19,601 nt of DNA from Bdellovibrionales bacterium CG10_big_fil_rev_8_21_14_0_10_45_34. GTDB taxonomy: Bacteria > Bdellovibrionota > Bdellovibrionia > Bdellovibrionales > 1-14-0-10-45-34. Below are positions 8,671 through 16,730 of this stretch, piece by piece; the first letter of the stretch is position 1; every line of letters starts with the position of its first letter. The notes beneath the pieces were generated by a model. It did not search any database. It was not told the origin of the DNA and saw only the letters and a program-made list of their open reading frames with translations. Both the position numbers and the translations under genes were made by a program. Location: the NCBI GenBank assembly GCA_002778785.1, contig PEZS01000003.1, positions 55,485-75,085 of the forward strand, given 5' to 3'.

Positions 8671-9360
8671 ATGGCAACAGCCTTATGGAAAAGCGACGAG
8701 GTCAGTTTGAAATCCCAAAGTTTGTCTCGAGCCTCATTTGGACTTGTTCAGCGTCCTCTGAGTTTGTCGTTAATAGTCCATTTCGGTTTCGCATTGTTTG
8801 TAGGTGCATTGATCAATTCTCAGTTCCGTTCGTCTAAAAGCCAAGTTGAACTAACGGTCTTCTATCCCGAGCAAGCCATAAAGTCGCCGGTGATCGAGCA
8901 AATTCAGGCGAGAAGTGCTCCGAAAGTTGACCCTAAAAAGTCAGTCTATGGGTTAAGTCGAAAGGCCATCACAGAAGATCAAAGTGACGTCACGACAAAG
9001 CAGGGCAATACTCTTGCTAAACAGAGAGACGAAAAAGTTTTAAATGAAGACGATCCTGATTCGCTTCCGATCCCAACGGACGAATATCTCTTGACCCAGA
9101 TGCCTGTCGTGAAAAGAGAAGTAAGAGCAAGATATCCCGATGAAGCTCGACGAAACAGGGTAGAGGGAGCCGTGGTGTTAGATGTGCTCATCGATCGTGC
9201 CGGACTTGTGCGAGAGGCGAGAGTGCTCGAAGGACTTGGTTATGGAACCGAAGCCGCAGCCCTTGAGGCGATAAGGCAGTTTGAGTTTTCACCCGGAATG
9301 ATGGGTGAAAAATCTGTCGCTGTTCGGATCAGGTATCTTTACCGGTTTGTATTGGAGTAA
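8671..9360 (+). CDS. tonB: TonB energy-transducing protein
   Basis: TonB spans the periplasm and transmits motor force to outer-membrane receptors. The 229-aa product has a cytoplasmic N-terminus of about 28 residues, one membrane helix (about 30-50) containing the SxxxH motif that TonB uses to engage ExbB (S33, H37), a spacer of about 90 residues, and a C-terminal TonB domain (about 148-229) with YPDEARRNRVEGAVVLDVLI and FEFSPG. The spacer lacks the usual Pro-Glu/Pro-Lys repeats and is Lys/Gln/Asp-rich instead. A 96-bp gap separates it from exbD, and only 3 bp separate it from the receptor. The start has no strong Shine-Dalgarno sequence. Confidence 0.93.
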   Translation: MATALWKSDEVSLKSQSLSRASFGLVQRPLSLSLIVHFGFALFVGALINSQFRSSKSQVELTVFYPEQAIKSPVIEQIQARSAPKVDPKKSVYGLSRKAITEDQSDVTTKQGNTLAKQRDEKVLNEDDPDSLPIPTDEYLLTQMPVVKREVRARYPDEARRNRVEGAVVLDVLIDRAGLVREARVLEGLGYGTEAAALEAIRQFEFSPGMMGEKSVAVRIRYLYRFVLE

Positions 9361-9363
9361 GAC

Positions 9364-11694
9364 ATGAAATTTTTTGATCTGCCGAAATGGCTCCTTTGTT
9401 TCTCTTTTTCGGCTCGCCTGTCTTTTCTCGCTAGCCTGAGCGTTTTGGTGGTGATGGACTTTTCTCAGGCTCTCGCTGAGACTCTCGAAGGTGATGAAGT
9501 GCCCGCAGAAGTCACTTTTCAGTTTTCTGGTTATTTGAAAGAAAAGGGCACCAAAAAGCCCTTAGAGTCACAGAATATTTATTTGTTACCGAAAAAGCTT
9601 AAGGCCACAACGGATAAGAGCGGTTTTTTTGTGATTCCGAATGCACCTTCAGGAAAGTTTGAGATCGTGGTTCGGGTTGCTAATTTTGAATCTTACAATG
9701 AGAGTTTTGATCTCAATCAAGATTCAGAAGTTACTATTTATATCGAAAAGTCCCAGTACATTTCTTTTGAATCAACTGTGGTCGGGCAGGCCGATCGAGA
9801 TCGAACGAGTAGAAGTTTAAAAACTGAGGAGTTTCTTAAGTTGCCGGGTGGCGGAGACGGAGACCCAGTAAAGGCGATACAAAACTTACCCGGCGTTAAT
9901 AGGCAAGTAGGATTTAGCTCGCAGATAGTTATTCAGGGCTCTGAACCAAAAGACACCTCATATGTTTTAGAGGAGCATGAGATACCTTTGGTTTTTCACT
10001 TCGGCGGGTTGACGTCGGTTTTTTTTCCAGAAGCCGTGAGCGAGGTTGAATATCTTTCGGCTGGCTATGAAGCCAATTACGGCAGAGCAATGGGTGGTCT
10101 TGTAGGCTTAAAGGTAAGAAAGCCGCGCTCAGACCGATTTCACGCACTTGCTTATGTTGATACGGCTAAATCGGGCTTGCTATTAGAAACTCCCTTAGAT
10201 GATAGATCTTCTATTATGGTTGGAGGGCGATACAGCTACATCGGAGAAGTAGTTAGAGCCGTTCTTGAAGATTCAGAAGGCGATCTTGATCTCACGGTCG
10301 CGCCCACTTTCGGTGATGTGATGGCGGTTTACGATCGGGACTTCTACGATGGGTGGAGTCTACATTGGGTGAATCTTTACTCTTTTGATCGACTGGCCTT
10401 TTTACTCGCCCAGCCAAGTGAGATGGACCCTACCATCAGAGGAGATTTCGAGAATCAAACGAGCTTTTATCGGCTAATACCTAAGGTGACCAAAGAGTGG
10501 GGCGAGGCTCGATCGAATTTGTCTTTAGGTTACGGGAAGGACTGGATTTTCTTTAAAAGCTCTAGCAATTATTTTTCTTTGGGTTCGACCAATTTTACAG
10601 CTCGAGGCGATCACAGGTGGAAGCCATCTTCGAGTTGGACATCTACAATGGGATTCGACAATCAGTACGTTTGGGCTTCCGTGAATGTGAGTTTGCCCAC
10701 GAACACATCACGCGGCGGGGTTTCGTCTCCACTGGCATCGGAAATGATAAACAGAGACATAACACTTAAGTCAAATCTGCTTGGCCTTTATTGGAAGAAC
10801 AATTTTTCACTCTCAGATCAGTTTGAAATATCTCCGCAGGTGCGTTTCGATCGCTACTCAGTGACTAAAGAAAACCTTTTTTCGCCAAGATTCACAGCAG
10901 CCTATAGCTTGGCGAGTGCCTCGAAAATTGTACTTGCCAGCGGTATTTACTATCAGCCCCCAGAACCTCAAGAAACAGACACGGGATTTGGTAACCCAGA
11001 TCTAAAATCTCCGAATGCAAAACATGTTGCCATCTACTATGAAACAGATTTTAGAAAAGGAGCTACGGATGGTTGGGAGCTCAGAGCGGGGCCCTATTAT
11101 CGACTCTTCAACGATTCGGTTGCAAACTCAAGTAGCTATGTTGTGAGAGATGGCGCTCTCACCCCCGAGCGCTATAACAATTCCGGGGGAGGAAGTGCCT
11201 ATGGGCTGGAGACACTCCTGCAGCTTTCGGGTGACCCTTTTTCGGGTTGGCTTTCTTACACTGTTTCGCGAAGTGAGCGATTTGACAATGGCGGGCCAGT
11301 CTTTCCAGCGAGATTTGACCAGACTCACAATTTGAATCTTCTTGCGTCCTATAATCTCGGAAGAAAGTGGCTCCTATCGGCACGATTTAGATATGTTACG
11401 GGTAATCCTGTGACTCCCATCGCCGGATCGGTGTTTGACTCTGATAATGATGTTTACACGCCGATACGCGGTCCATTTTATTCAGAAAGATTGTCGGAGT
11501 TTTATCAGTTCGATTTAAGAGTTGATAAGAAGTGGATTTACGACACTTGGATACTTTCTGCGTATCTGGATATTCAAAACGCCCTCAATGCCAAAAATCA
11601 AGAGGCCATTGTGTATTCGTATGACTACAGTCAGAAGACAGCAGTAACCGGCTTGCCGGTTTTTCCAACCTTAGGAGTTCGCGGTGAATTTTAG
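9364..11694 (+). CDS. TonB-dependent outer-membrane receptor with CarboxypepD_reg-like N-terminal domain
   Basis: This 776-aa protein is a gated outer-membrane beta-barrel energised by TonB. It has a signal peptide with a likely cut after ALA (38), then a carboxypeptidase-regulatory-like beta-sandwich (about 50-130). The plug domain (about 145-250) contains LPGVNRQVGFSSQIVIQGSEP and HFGGLTSVFFPEAV, a pattern I associate with myxobacterial receptors. The barrel ends in an aromatic residue (...GEF), as is typical for BAM substrates. I could not identify a TonB box with confidence. The ATG uses GGAG within the end of tonB, so the two are translationally linked. Next to its own ExbB, ExbD and TonB it forms a self-sufficient uptake or export unit. 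The substrate is unknown. Confidence 0.94.
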   Translation: MKFFDLPKWLLCFSFSARLSFLASLSVLVVMDFSQALAETLEGDEVPAEVTFQFSGYLKEKGTKKPLESQNIYLLPKKLKATTDKSGFFVIPNAPSGKFEIVVRVANFESYNESFDLNQDSEVTIYIEKSQYISFESTVVGQADRDRTSRSLKTEEFLKLPGGGDGDPVKAIQNLPGVNRQVGFSSQIVIQGSEPKDTSYVLEEHEIPLVFHFGGLTSVFFPEAVSEVEYLSAGYEANYGRAMGGLVGLKVRKPRSDRFHALAYVDTAKSGLLLETPLDDRSSIMVGGRYSYIGEVVRAVLEDSEGDLDLTVAPTFGDVMAVYDRDFYDGWSLHWVNLYSFDRLAFLLAQPSEMDPTIRGDFENQTSFYRLIPKVTKEWGEARSNLSLGYGKDWIFFKSSSNYFSLGSTNFTARGDHRWKPSSSWTSTMGFDNQYVWASVNVSLPTNTSRGGVSSPLASEMINRDITLKSNLLGLYWKNNFSLSDQFEISPQVRFDRYSVTKENLFSPRFTAAYSLASASKIVLASGIYYQPPEPQETDTGFGNPDLKSPNAKHVAIYYETDFRKGATDGWELRAGPYYRLFNDSVANSSSYVVRDGALTPERYNNSGGGSAYGLETLLQLSGDPFSGWLSYTVSRSERFDNGGPVFPARFDQTHNLNLLASYNLGRKWLLSARFRYVTGNPVTPIAGSVFDSDNDVYTPIRGPFYSERLSEFYQFDLRVDKKWIYDTWILSAYLDIQNALNAKNQEAIVYSYDYSQKTAVTGLPVFPTLGVRGEF

Positions 11695-12511
11695 ATTTAT
11701 GAGCTTACTTCCGCTGGCTTTTCAATTAATGAGTTGCAGCAACGATAACTTTTTAAAGTCTTCCAATCTCATCGGGTTAAGAATAATCGGAATTATAGCA
11801 GATCAACCGGAGGTGAGCCCTGGAGCCACGGTTACACTGACGCCGATCGTAAGCGACTACAACGGAGGCGGACGAGCGATTAGTTACCAATACCAGTTGT
11901 GTGGTGACCCCGGTATATCTTACGGTGCAGCTCCTTCCTGCACGGGGCAGACCATTGTTTCTTCAAGCAGCGGAACTCTTGCGGGGCTATCTGCACCAAA
12001 CTATGTGGGGCCGACTTCAGCGATTTCATTAAGTTTGCCCGATGCAGCCACTGTATTTGCGAATCGATCTTCTATCGATCAGTTCAATGGTGTTGATCTT
12101 TTGTTTGTAATGACTGTTTCAGCCGGTAAAGAAAGTTTAACGGCATTTCGTCGCATCAGTGTGACCACTAAGACGGTAGTTAATCAAAATCCTGTAATCG
12201 CAGATATATTGTCAGTAGGAGTGTCGGTAACAACACTTCCGGCGACGAAAGTTTCGATCTCGCCTTCTCTTGCGTCGCAACCCGAAGTCTTTGAAACCAT
12301 GAGTATAGATGGAGTTGTCAAATCGCAAACAGAAACTTTGATAGTTAGTTGGTACAGTACGGGCGGGATATTGAAATACGTTCGCACTCTTTCTGATTCT
12401 GCAAACGAATGGGACCCTCCGACTGCACAGACAGACGGAAGGAGCCAGGTGTTAATTGCCATTGTTAGAGACGCGAGGGGCGGTTTGGGATACCTGATTC
12501 GCGAGCTGTAG
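11684..12511 (+). CDS. Lipoprotein of unknown function paired with the TonB-dependent receptor
   Basis: The 275-aa protein has a lipoprotein signal peptide with lipobox L-M-S-C, giving C18 as the lipid-modified residue. Ser follows it rather than Asp, which is compatible with outer-membrane sorting under the E. coli rule. The rest is Ser/Thr/Val-rich and beta-like, and could contain Ig-like domains. A Cys pair (about residues 73 and 86) may form a disulfide. The GTG at 11684 is preceded by AGGAG at 6-nt spacing and overlaps the receptor gene by 11 bp, so I prefer it to the ATG at 11699. The overlap indicates co-translation and a possible role as a receptor-associated substrate-binding or surface lipoprotein. 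I recognise no named family. Confidence 0.82.
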   Translation: MNFRFMSLLPLAFQLMSCSNDNFLKSSNLIGLRIIGIIADQPEVSPGATVTLTPIVSDYNGGGRAISYQYQLCGDPGISYGAAPSCTGQTIVSSSSGTLAGLSAPNYVGPTSAISLSLPDAATVFANRSSIDQFNGVDLLFVMTVSAGKESLTAFRRISVTTKTVVNQNPVIADILSVGVSVTTLPATKVSISPSLASQPEVFETMSIDGVVKSQTETLIVSWYSTGGILKYVRTLSDSANEWDPPTAQTDGRSQVLIAIVRDARGGLGYLIREL

Positions 12512-12621
12512 CTGCCGTCGATTTAAACGAATTGAGCTTCTTGTGCGTCGTTAATGTCTTGATTGAAACGAAGTATTAATGAATAACCTTTCTATGAATG
12601 AACTGAGTTTGGTGGAATCCT
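12512..12621 (+). other. Intergenic gap between the TonB unit and the carotenoid operon
   Basis: This 110-bp AT-rich gap is the only sizeable break between the plus-strand genes of the TonB unit and crtY, so it probably carries the carotenoid promoter. No convincing sigma-70 pair was found. The best guess is TTGATT (12559-12564), then 17 bp and AATAAC (12582-12587). No rho-independent terminator is evident, so read-through from the lipoprotein gene is possible. Confidence 0.35.
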
Positions 12622-13773
12622 ATGCAGACTAGTAACTTACGGTCGGTAGTATTAGTGGGAGGCGGCCTTAGTTCTTCTATTTTAGCTTGGTACTTTAGGT
12701 CTACCCACCCATTAGTTGAAATCACAATCTTTGACGAAAAATCAGAAGCCGAGCTATCGAAGAAAACTTGGTCCTTTCATAGGTCTGATATAGGTCAGGA
12801 GTATGAAAGAATTCGACCACTAGTAAATTTTAGTTGGCCTCAGTATGAAGTAAGGTTCAGAAGTTATTCAAAAATATATGATTCAGAATACTCAACTCTG
12901 AAACCTTCTCACTTAAAAAAACGTCTTGAAGAGGTCGGAGTTAATTTCTACATCAACTGTAAAGTCCAAATAGTAGATGCGCAGACGGTTAGCCATGCGA
13001 ATGGCGTTGTGAAGGCGGATCTTGTGATAGATGGCCGGGGCCAGAGCCCTTATTCGAAAGGGACATGTGGCTACCAGAAGTTTCATGGCTTAGAGATTCA
13101 AACAGTCTCTGATCACAAAATTGCCGTTCCAATCCTTATGGATGCCACGGTCAATCAGATTGATGGTTATCGCTTTTTTTACGTCTTGCCTTTGTCAAAA
13201 GATCGCCTACTTGTCGAAGACACGCGTTACTCAGATACAACAGAGCTGAACGTGTCAGATTATAAAAATGAAATTGCTAGATACTGCGCAGATGTCCTCA
13301 AGATTCAAATCAAAGAGGTGACATCTGAAGAAACAGGAGTGCTGCCAATACCTTTCGCGCCTCGCCTTGCGAAGACTTTCCTCTTTCCGACAATCGGTAC
13401 AGCGGGCCAATATTGCCACCCGGTGACGAGCTACACACTGGCAGACAGTGTTAGAGTTTCAAAAGAAATTTGTCAGCTTGAGAATATTAACACAACTTCT
13501 GTTATGGACTTGCTCAATCAATATCGAGAATCACGAGCGAAAGTGAATTCATTTTATTTTAAACTGAATCGACTTTTGTTTCTTGCGGGTAAGCCAACAG
13601 AGAGATGGCGAATATTTGAGCACTTTTATGCAATGCCCGCCTCGACTGTTGCGCGGTTCTACGCTGGAGAGACAACCGCTCTCGATAAAATGAGAATTCT
13701 CAGCGGCAAACCCCCGGTGCCTATTTTAGATGCAATTCGAGTGCTTCGAAAATCAGAAATGGAGTTTACATGA
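12622..13773 (+). CDS. crtY: Lycopene beta-cyclase CrtY
   Basis: CrtY converts lycopene to beta-carotene via gamma-carotene at the inner membrane. The 383-aa length and the whole sequence match proteobacterial CrtY. It has an N-terminal FAD-binding glycine-rich motif VGGGLSSS (12-19), TWSFHRSD, VIDGRG, PILMDATV, the LPLSKDRLLVEDTRY block that contains the catalytic-site Glu, an LPI motif, a CHPVTSYTL segment equivalent to FHPTTGYSL, and the C-terminal ARFYAGETTALDKMRILSGK block. The third Gly of GxGxxG is Ser here. A GGTGGA Shine-Dalgarno sequence precedes the ATG. The stop overlaps the crtI start (ATGA), so it heads a translationally coupled operon. Confidence 0.96.
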   Translation: MQTSNLRSVVLVGGGLSSSILAWYFRSTHPLVEITIFDEKSEAELSKKTWSFHRSDIGQEYERIRPLVNFSWPQYEVRFRSYSKIYDSEYSTLKPSHLKKRLEEVGVNFYINCKVQIVDAQTVSHANGVVKADLVIDGRGQSPYSKGTCGYQKFHGLEIQTVSDHKIAVPILMDATVNQIDGYRFFYVLPLSKDRLLVEDTRYSDTTELNVSDYKNEIARYCADVLKIQIKEVTSEETGVLPIPFAPRLAKTFLFPTIGTAGQYCHPVTSYTLADSVRVSKEICQLENINTTSVMDLLNQYRESRAKVNSFYFKLNRLLFLAGKPTERWRIFEHFYAMPASTVARFYAGETTALDKMRILSGKPPVPILDAIRVLRKSEMEFT

Positions 13774-15287
13774 GTTCAAATCGAGACAGTTCAAAAGTTA
13801 AAAAAACTGCGGCTGTTATCGGCAGTGGATTTGGTGGGCTTGCCGTAGCCATTCGGCTTCAAAGCCAAGGATTTCAGGTGAAAATCTTCGAAAAGAGAGA
13901 AATGCCCGGAGGCAGAGCATATGTCTATAGAGAAGGCGGCTTTACCTTTGATGCCGGGCCAACGGTTATTACTGCACCTGAAACATTGTCGGAGCTGTTT
14001 GAAATCAACAATAAAAAAATTGAAAACTATGTAGAGCTTATGCCCGTGGATCCTTTCTACAAACTTTGCTGGGAAGACGGAAAGACCTTCAATTACAACG
14101 GAGACCTTGAGCAAACGCTTGCAGAAATACGTCGGTTTAATCCAGCGGATATCGAGGGTTACAAGAAATTTTTGGCTTACTCGAAAGAGGTTTACCAGCA
14201 GGGATATGTGAAGTTGGCTGACAAGGCCTTTCTCACTGTAGCTAGTATGCTCAAGACGGCTCCTCAATTGCTTCGGCTAAGAGCAGATCGCAGCGTTTAC
14301 TCAGCTGTAAGTAGGTTCATTGAGAATGAACATCTGAGGCAAGCGTTTAGCTTCCACAGCCTTTTGGTTGGCGGAAACCCATTTGGCACTTCAAGTATTT
14401 ACACCCTTATTCACTATCTCGAGAGAAATGGGGGAGTTTTCTTCCCGAGGGGCGGTACCGGAGCTTTGGTGCAGGCTCTCGCAAAACTCTTTAAAGAGAT
14501 AGGTGGAACCATTGAACTCAATGCAGAAGTGAGCAAAATAACAACTTCGCGGGGTACAGTGACAGGCGTTCTCAAACAGAATGGCGAGAGTGAAAAATTC
14601 GATTTAGTAGTTTCTAACGGTGATGTCGTTCACACCTACCGAAAACTGCTGAGTGACGAAAATCTGGTAGAAAAGACCGCCTCTCGCGTTGGCCGGATGC
14701 GCCATAGCATGGGGCTTTTCCTGATTTATTTTGGCACTCGTCGCGAGTTTCCTCAAGTGGCTCATCACAATGTGCTTTTTGGTCCAAGGTACAAAGAGCT
14801 TTTGAAGGACATATTTAGCAGAGGGCATCTCCCCGATGACTTTTCCCTTTATCTTCACGCACCAACGCGCACTGATAAGTCGCTGGCGCCTCCGGGACAC
14901 GAGTGTTTTTACGTTCTTTCGCCGGTTTCTCATTTGGGTAAGTTAAATGTTGATTGGAGCGTGGAAGGGCCCAGATATGCCGATAAAATTTTGAAATACT
15001 TAGACGAGAGATACTTGCCCGGGCTTTTGGATTCCCTGGTATATAAAAAGATTTTTACGCCAACAGATTTCAAACAAGAACTTAATGCGCATTGGGGTTC
15101 TGCATTTTCTCTAGAACCGATTCTCACTCAGAGCGCCTACTTTAGAACTCACAACAAAGACTCCAAGCTGAAGGGCTTGTACTTTGTTGGTGCGGGAACA
15201 CATCCTGGAGCAGGTGTTCCAGGAGTAGTCGCTTCGGCAAAGGCGACGGCGAGAGTCGTTGCGGCCGACTTTGGAGTGCCTTTATGA
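13770..15287 (+). CDS. crtI: Phytoene desaturase CrtI
   Basis: This FAD-dependent membrane-associated bacterial desaturase/isomerase takes phytoene to lycopene (usually four steps). The 505-aa length is normal. It has the FAD-binding G-x-G-x-x-G (G18, G20, G23) followed by PGGRAYVYREGGFTFDAGPT, a substrate-side region with HSLLVGGNPFGTSSIYTLIHYLE, FPRGGTGALVQAL, and the C-terminal signature GLYFVGAGTHPGAGVPGV. The 4-bp ATGA overlaps at both ends join it to crtY and crtB. Desaturation step number (neurosporene or lycopene end) cannot be read from sequence, but a partner CrtY fits lycopene. Confidence 0.96.
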   Translation: MSSNRDSSKVKKTAAVIGSGFGGLAVAIRLQSQGFQVKIFEKREMPGGRAYVYREGGFTFDAGPTVITAPETLSELFEINNKKIENYVELMPVDPFYKLCWEDGKTFNYNGDLEQTLAEIRRFNPADIEGYKKFLAYSKEVYQQGYVKLADKAFLTVASMLKTAPQLLRLRADRSVYSAVSRFIENEHLRQAFSFHSLLVGGNPFGTSSIYTLIHYLERNGGVFFPRGGTGALVQALAKLFKEIGGTIELNAEVSKITTSRGTVTGVLKQNGESEKFDLVVSNGDVVHTYRKLLSDENLVEKTASRVGRMRHSMGLFLIYFGTRREFPQVAHHNVLFGPRYKELLKDIFSRGHLPDDFSLYLHAPTRTDKSLAPPGHECFYVLSPVSHLGKLNVDWSVEGPRYADKILKYLDERYLPGLLDSLVYKKIFTPTDFKQELNAHWGSAFSLEPILTQSAYFRTHNKDSKLKGLYFVGAGTHPGAGVPGVVASAKATARVVAADFGVPL

Positions 15288-16153
15288 GCGGCCAACTGAA
15301 ATCCACTATACGTAATGGATCCAAAAGTTTCTTTCTGGCGAGTTTGTTTTTTTCAAATGAAATTCGACTGGCCTGCTGGAAGCTTTATCAATGGTGTCGA
15401 CACTGCGACGACAAGATCGATAAAGGCGGCACACTTGAAGATATAACGACCTTAAGAGAACAGACAAAGCGGGGAATCTTGGCAAGTGAAGACGACGAAG
15501 TCTTTCGTCACTTAGGTAGCCTTGTGAGAGAATACAAAATACCTGAAAAGTATCCTTTTGAATTACTTGAAGGTCTTCAGAAAGATGCTTCTGGCGAGAG
15601 GTATCACACCATCTCAGAACTCGAAGTTTACTCCTATCACGTAGCAGGAGTTGTGGGGTTAATGATGTCATACATAATGGGAGTAAAATCGCGCGAAGCT
15701 AGTGATCAGGCAGTGAGCATGGGGAATGCTATGCAGTTGACAAATATTGCGCGAGATGTGCGCGAAGATTATTTGCTCGGCCGGATATATTTGCCACTGA
15801 ACTGGCTAAAAGAAAACGGTGTAGATACCGAATCCATGCTTGAAAAGAAAAATTTGCCCGCCTTGTTCGAAGTCGTTGAGCGCCTTCTCGCTCATGCTGA
15901 TGGACTTTATCAAAAGGGGTACGCGGGGCTCAAGTATTTGCCCTTAAGAGCAGCCTTTGCCGTGTCAATTGCTGGATCCATTTATTCTGCAATAGGTAAG
16001 AAGGTTTTGAGATTAGGGCCTAAGGCACTTGAAGGCAGGGTGAGCGTGGGCCTGCCCGAAAAGATTTTATGGATAATTCATGGTCTTCTCAGAGTCGTTT
16101 CACAAATGCCGCAAAGAATTTCTGAAAGGTTTTTTCATGTCTACAATTCTTAA
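15284..16153 (+). CDS. crtB: Phytoene synthase CrtB
   Basis: CrtB condenses two geranylgeranyl diphosphates to 15-cis-phytoene, the first committed carotenoid step. The 289-aa length is usual. Both Mg2+/diphosphate-binding aspartate motifs are present: WCRHCDDKID (37-46) and QLTNIARDVREDYLLGRIYL (151-170). The YSYHVAGVVG block (116-125) and the N-terminal SKSFFLAS pocket segment are also seen. The start overlaps crtI (ATGA) and the end overlaps the next gene by 17 bp. The GGPP synthase (crtE) that would feed it is not in this window. Confidence 0.96.
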   Translation: MSGQLKSTIRNGSKSFFLASLFFSNEIRLACWKLYQWCRHCDDKIDKGGTLEDITTLREQTKRGILASEDDEVFRHLGSLVREYKIPEKYPFELLEGLQKDASGERYHTISELEVYSYHVAGVVGLMMSYIMGVKSREASDQAVSMGNAMQLTNIARDVREDYLLGRIYLPLNWLKENGVDTESMLEKKNLPALFEVVERLLAHADGLYQKGYAGLKYLPLRAAFAVSIAGSIYSAIGKKVLRLGPKALEGRVSVGLPEKILWIIHGLLRVVSQMPQRISERFFHVYNS

Positions 16154-16730
16154 AGATTCGTTTCTATACGATGCGCTAGTTTATGTTTCAAGAATCAAGC
16201 AATTCAAACCAATAGATGTGGCTGTTTATATCGTGTGGGTGGGGCTCATGTATGGCTTGTTCGCCGTTGTTTCAGCGTTTCTGTATGTGGGATACAGTAA
16301 CGGAGTGATATATCCTGATTATGTTTGGAACATTCCGCTTGGGACATTCATTTTTTCGACGGCAATTGCTATAGACACAATTGGTCATCGAACTATCTAC
16401 AAAGAAGTGCTCAAAAAAGGCGAGGCACTCATTCACCACATTACAATAGCAAGCGGAATAACCAGCGTAATGGCACTCTGTCTAGCCTATGGGCATAGGG
16501 AGTTTATGATGATGCCTGCCGCGGTATTGATTTTTCTGAGTATTCTCTACAGCGTTATTGACGAAGCTATGCATTGGCACAGATACCTCACATCTAACTC
16601 TGACCGAGTTGAAATGTGGAGTCATTTCTCTATTCTTTTGGGTCATCTCATTATGATTGGCAGCTGGTGGATTTGGTTTTCAGAAGGATATTTAGGTGTG
16701 AGTGAGACTTTGGCGGTACTTGCCAAATGA
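16137..16730 (+). CDS. Unknown five-helix membrane protein with duplicated D-x3-H/E-x3-H units; candidate carotenoid-modifying enzyme
   Basis: The frame is open upstream to 16080. I chose the ATG at 16137 because GAAAGG precedes it and the overlap with crtB falls to 17 bp, giving 197 aa. Five membrane helices are likely (about 28-50, 65-82, 100-118, 124-141, 163-182), with the basic N-terminus inside. Residues 79-107 and 141-169 align as an internal repeat: I-D-x3-H, then 11-12 residues, then E-x3-H and a hydrophobic stretch to Gly. This gives D80/H84/E96/H100 and D142/H146/E159/H163, plus H101, E143, H148 and H170. The topology puts all of these at the cytoplasmic face, which resembles a di-metal site. 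It lacks the HxxHH boxes of CrtZ, CrtW or CrtR. Its place between crtB and a glycosyltransferase suggests hydroxylation or ketolation of the carotenoid. The enzyme role is inference. Confidence 0.75.
   Translation: MSTILKDSFLYDALVYVSRIKQFKPIDVAVYIVWVGLMYGLFAVVSAFLYVGYSNGVIYPDYVWNIPLGTFIFSTAIAIDTIGHRTIYKEVLKKGEALIHHITIASGITSVMALCLAYGHREFMMMPAAVLIFLSILYSVIDEAMHWHRYLTSNSDRVEMWSHFSILLGHLIMIGSWWIWFSEGYLGVSETLAVLAK

Noticed and set aside
12527-12613. Imperfect direct repeat AACGAATTGAGCTT / AATGAACTGAGTTT flanking the crtY upstream gap, as an operator pair
   Set aside because: There are several mismatches and about 70 bp of separation, and it matches no known carotenoid regulator site.
13791-14267. 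Antisense open frame of 158 codons within crtI (and similar shadows such as 7674-8069 and 15306-15671)
   Set aside because: These lie opposite strongly conserved coding sequence and show no domain, signal peptide or ribosome site.
16080-16136. Upstream start for the unknown membrane protein at 16080
   Set aside because: It would overlap crtB by 74 bp, and the ATG at 16137 has a good Shine-Dalgarno sequence (GAAAGG).
16137-16730. Assignment of the unknown membrane protein as CrtZ, CrtW or CrtR
   Set aside because: The His residues do not form the HxxHH boxes of those enzymes, and the spacing (D/E-x3-H twice) is different.
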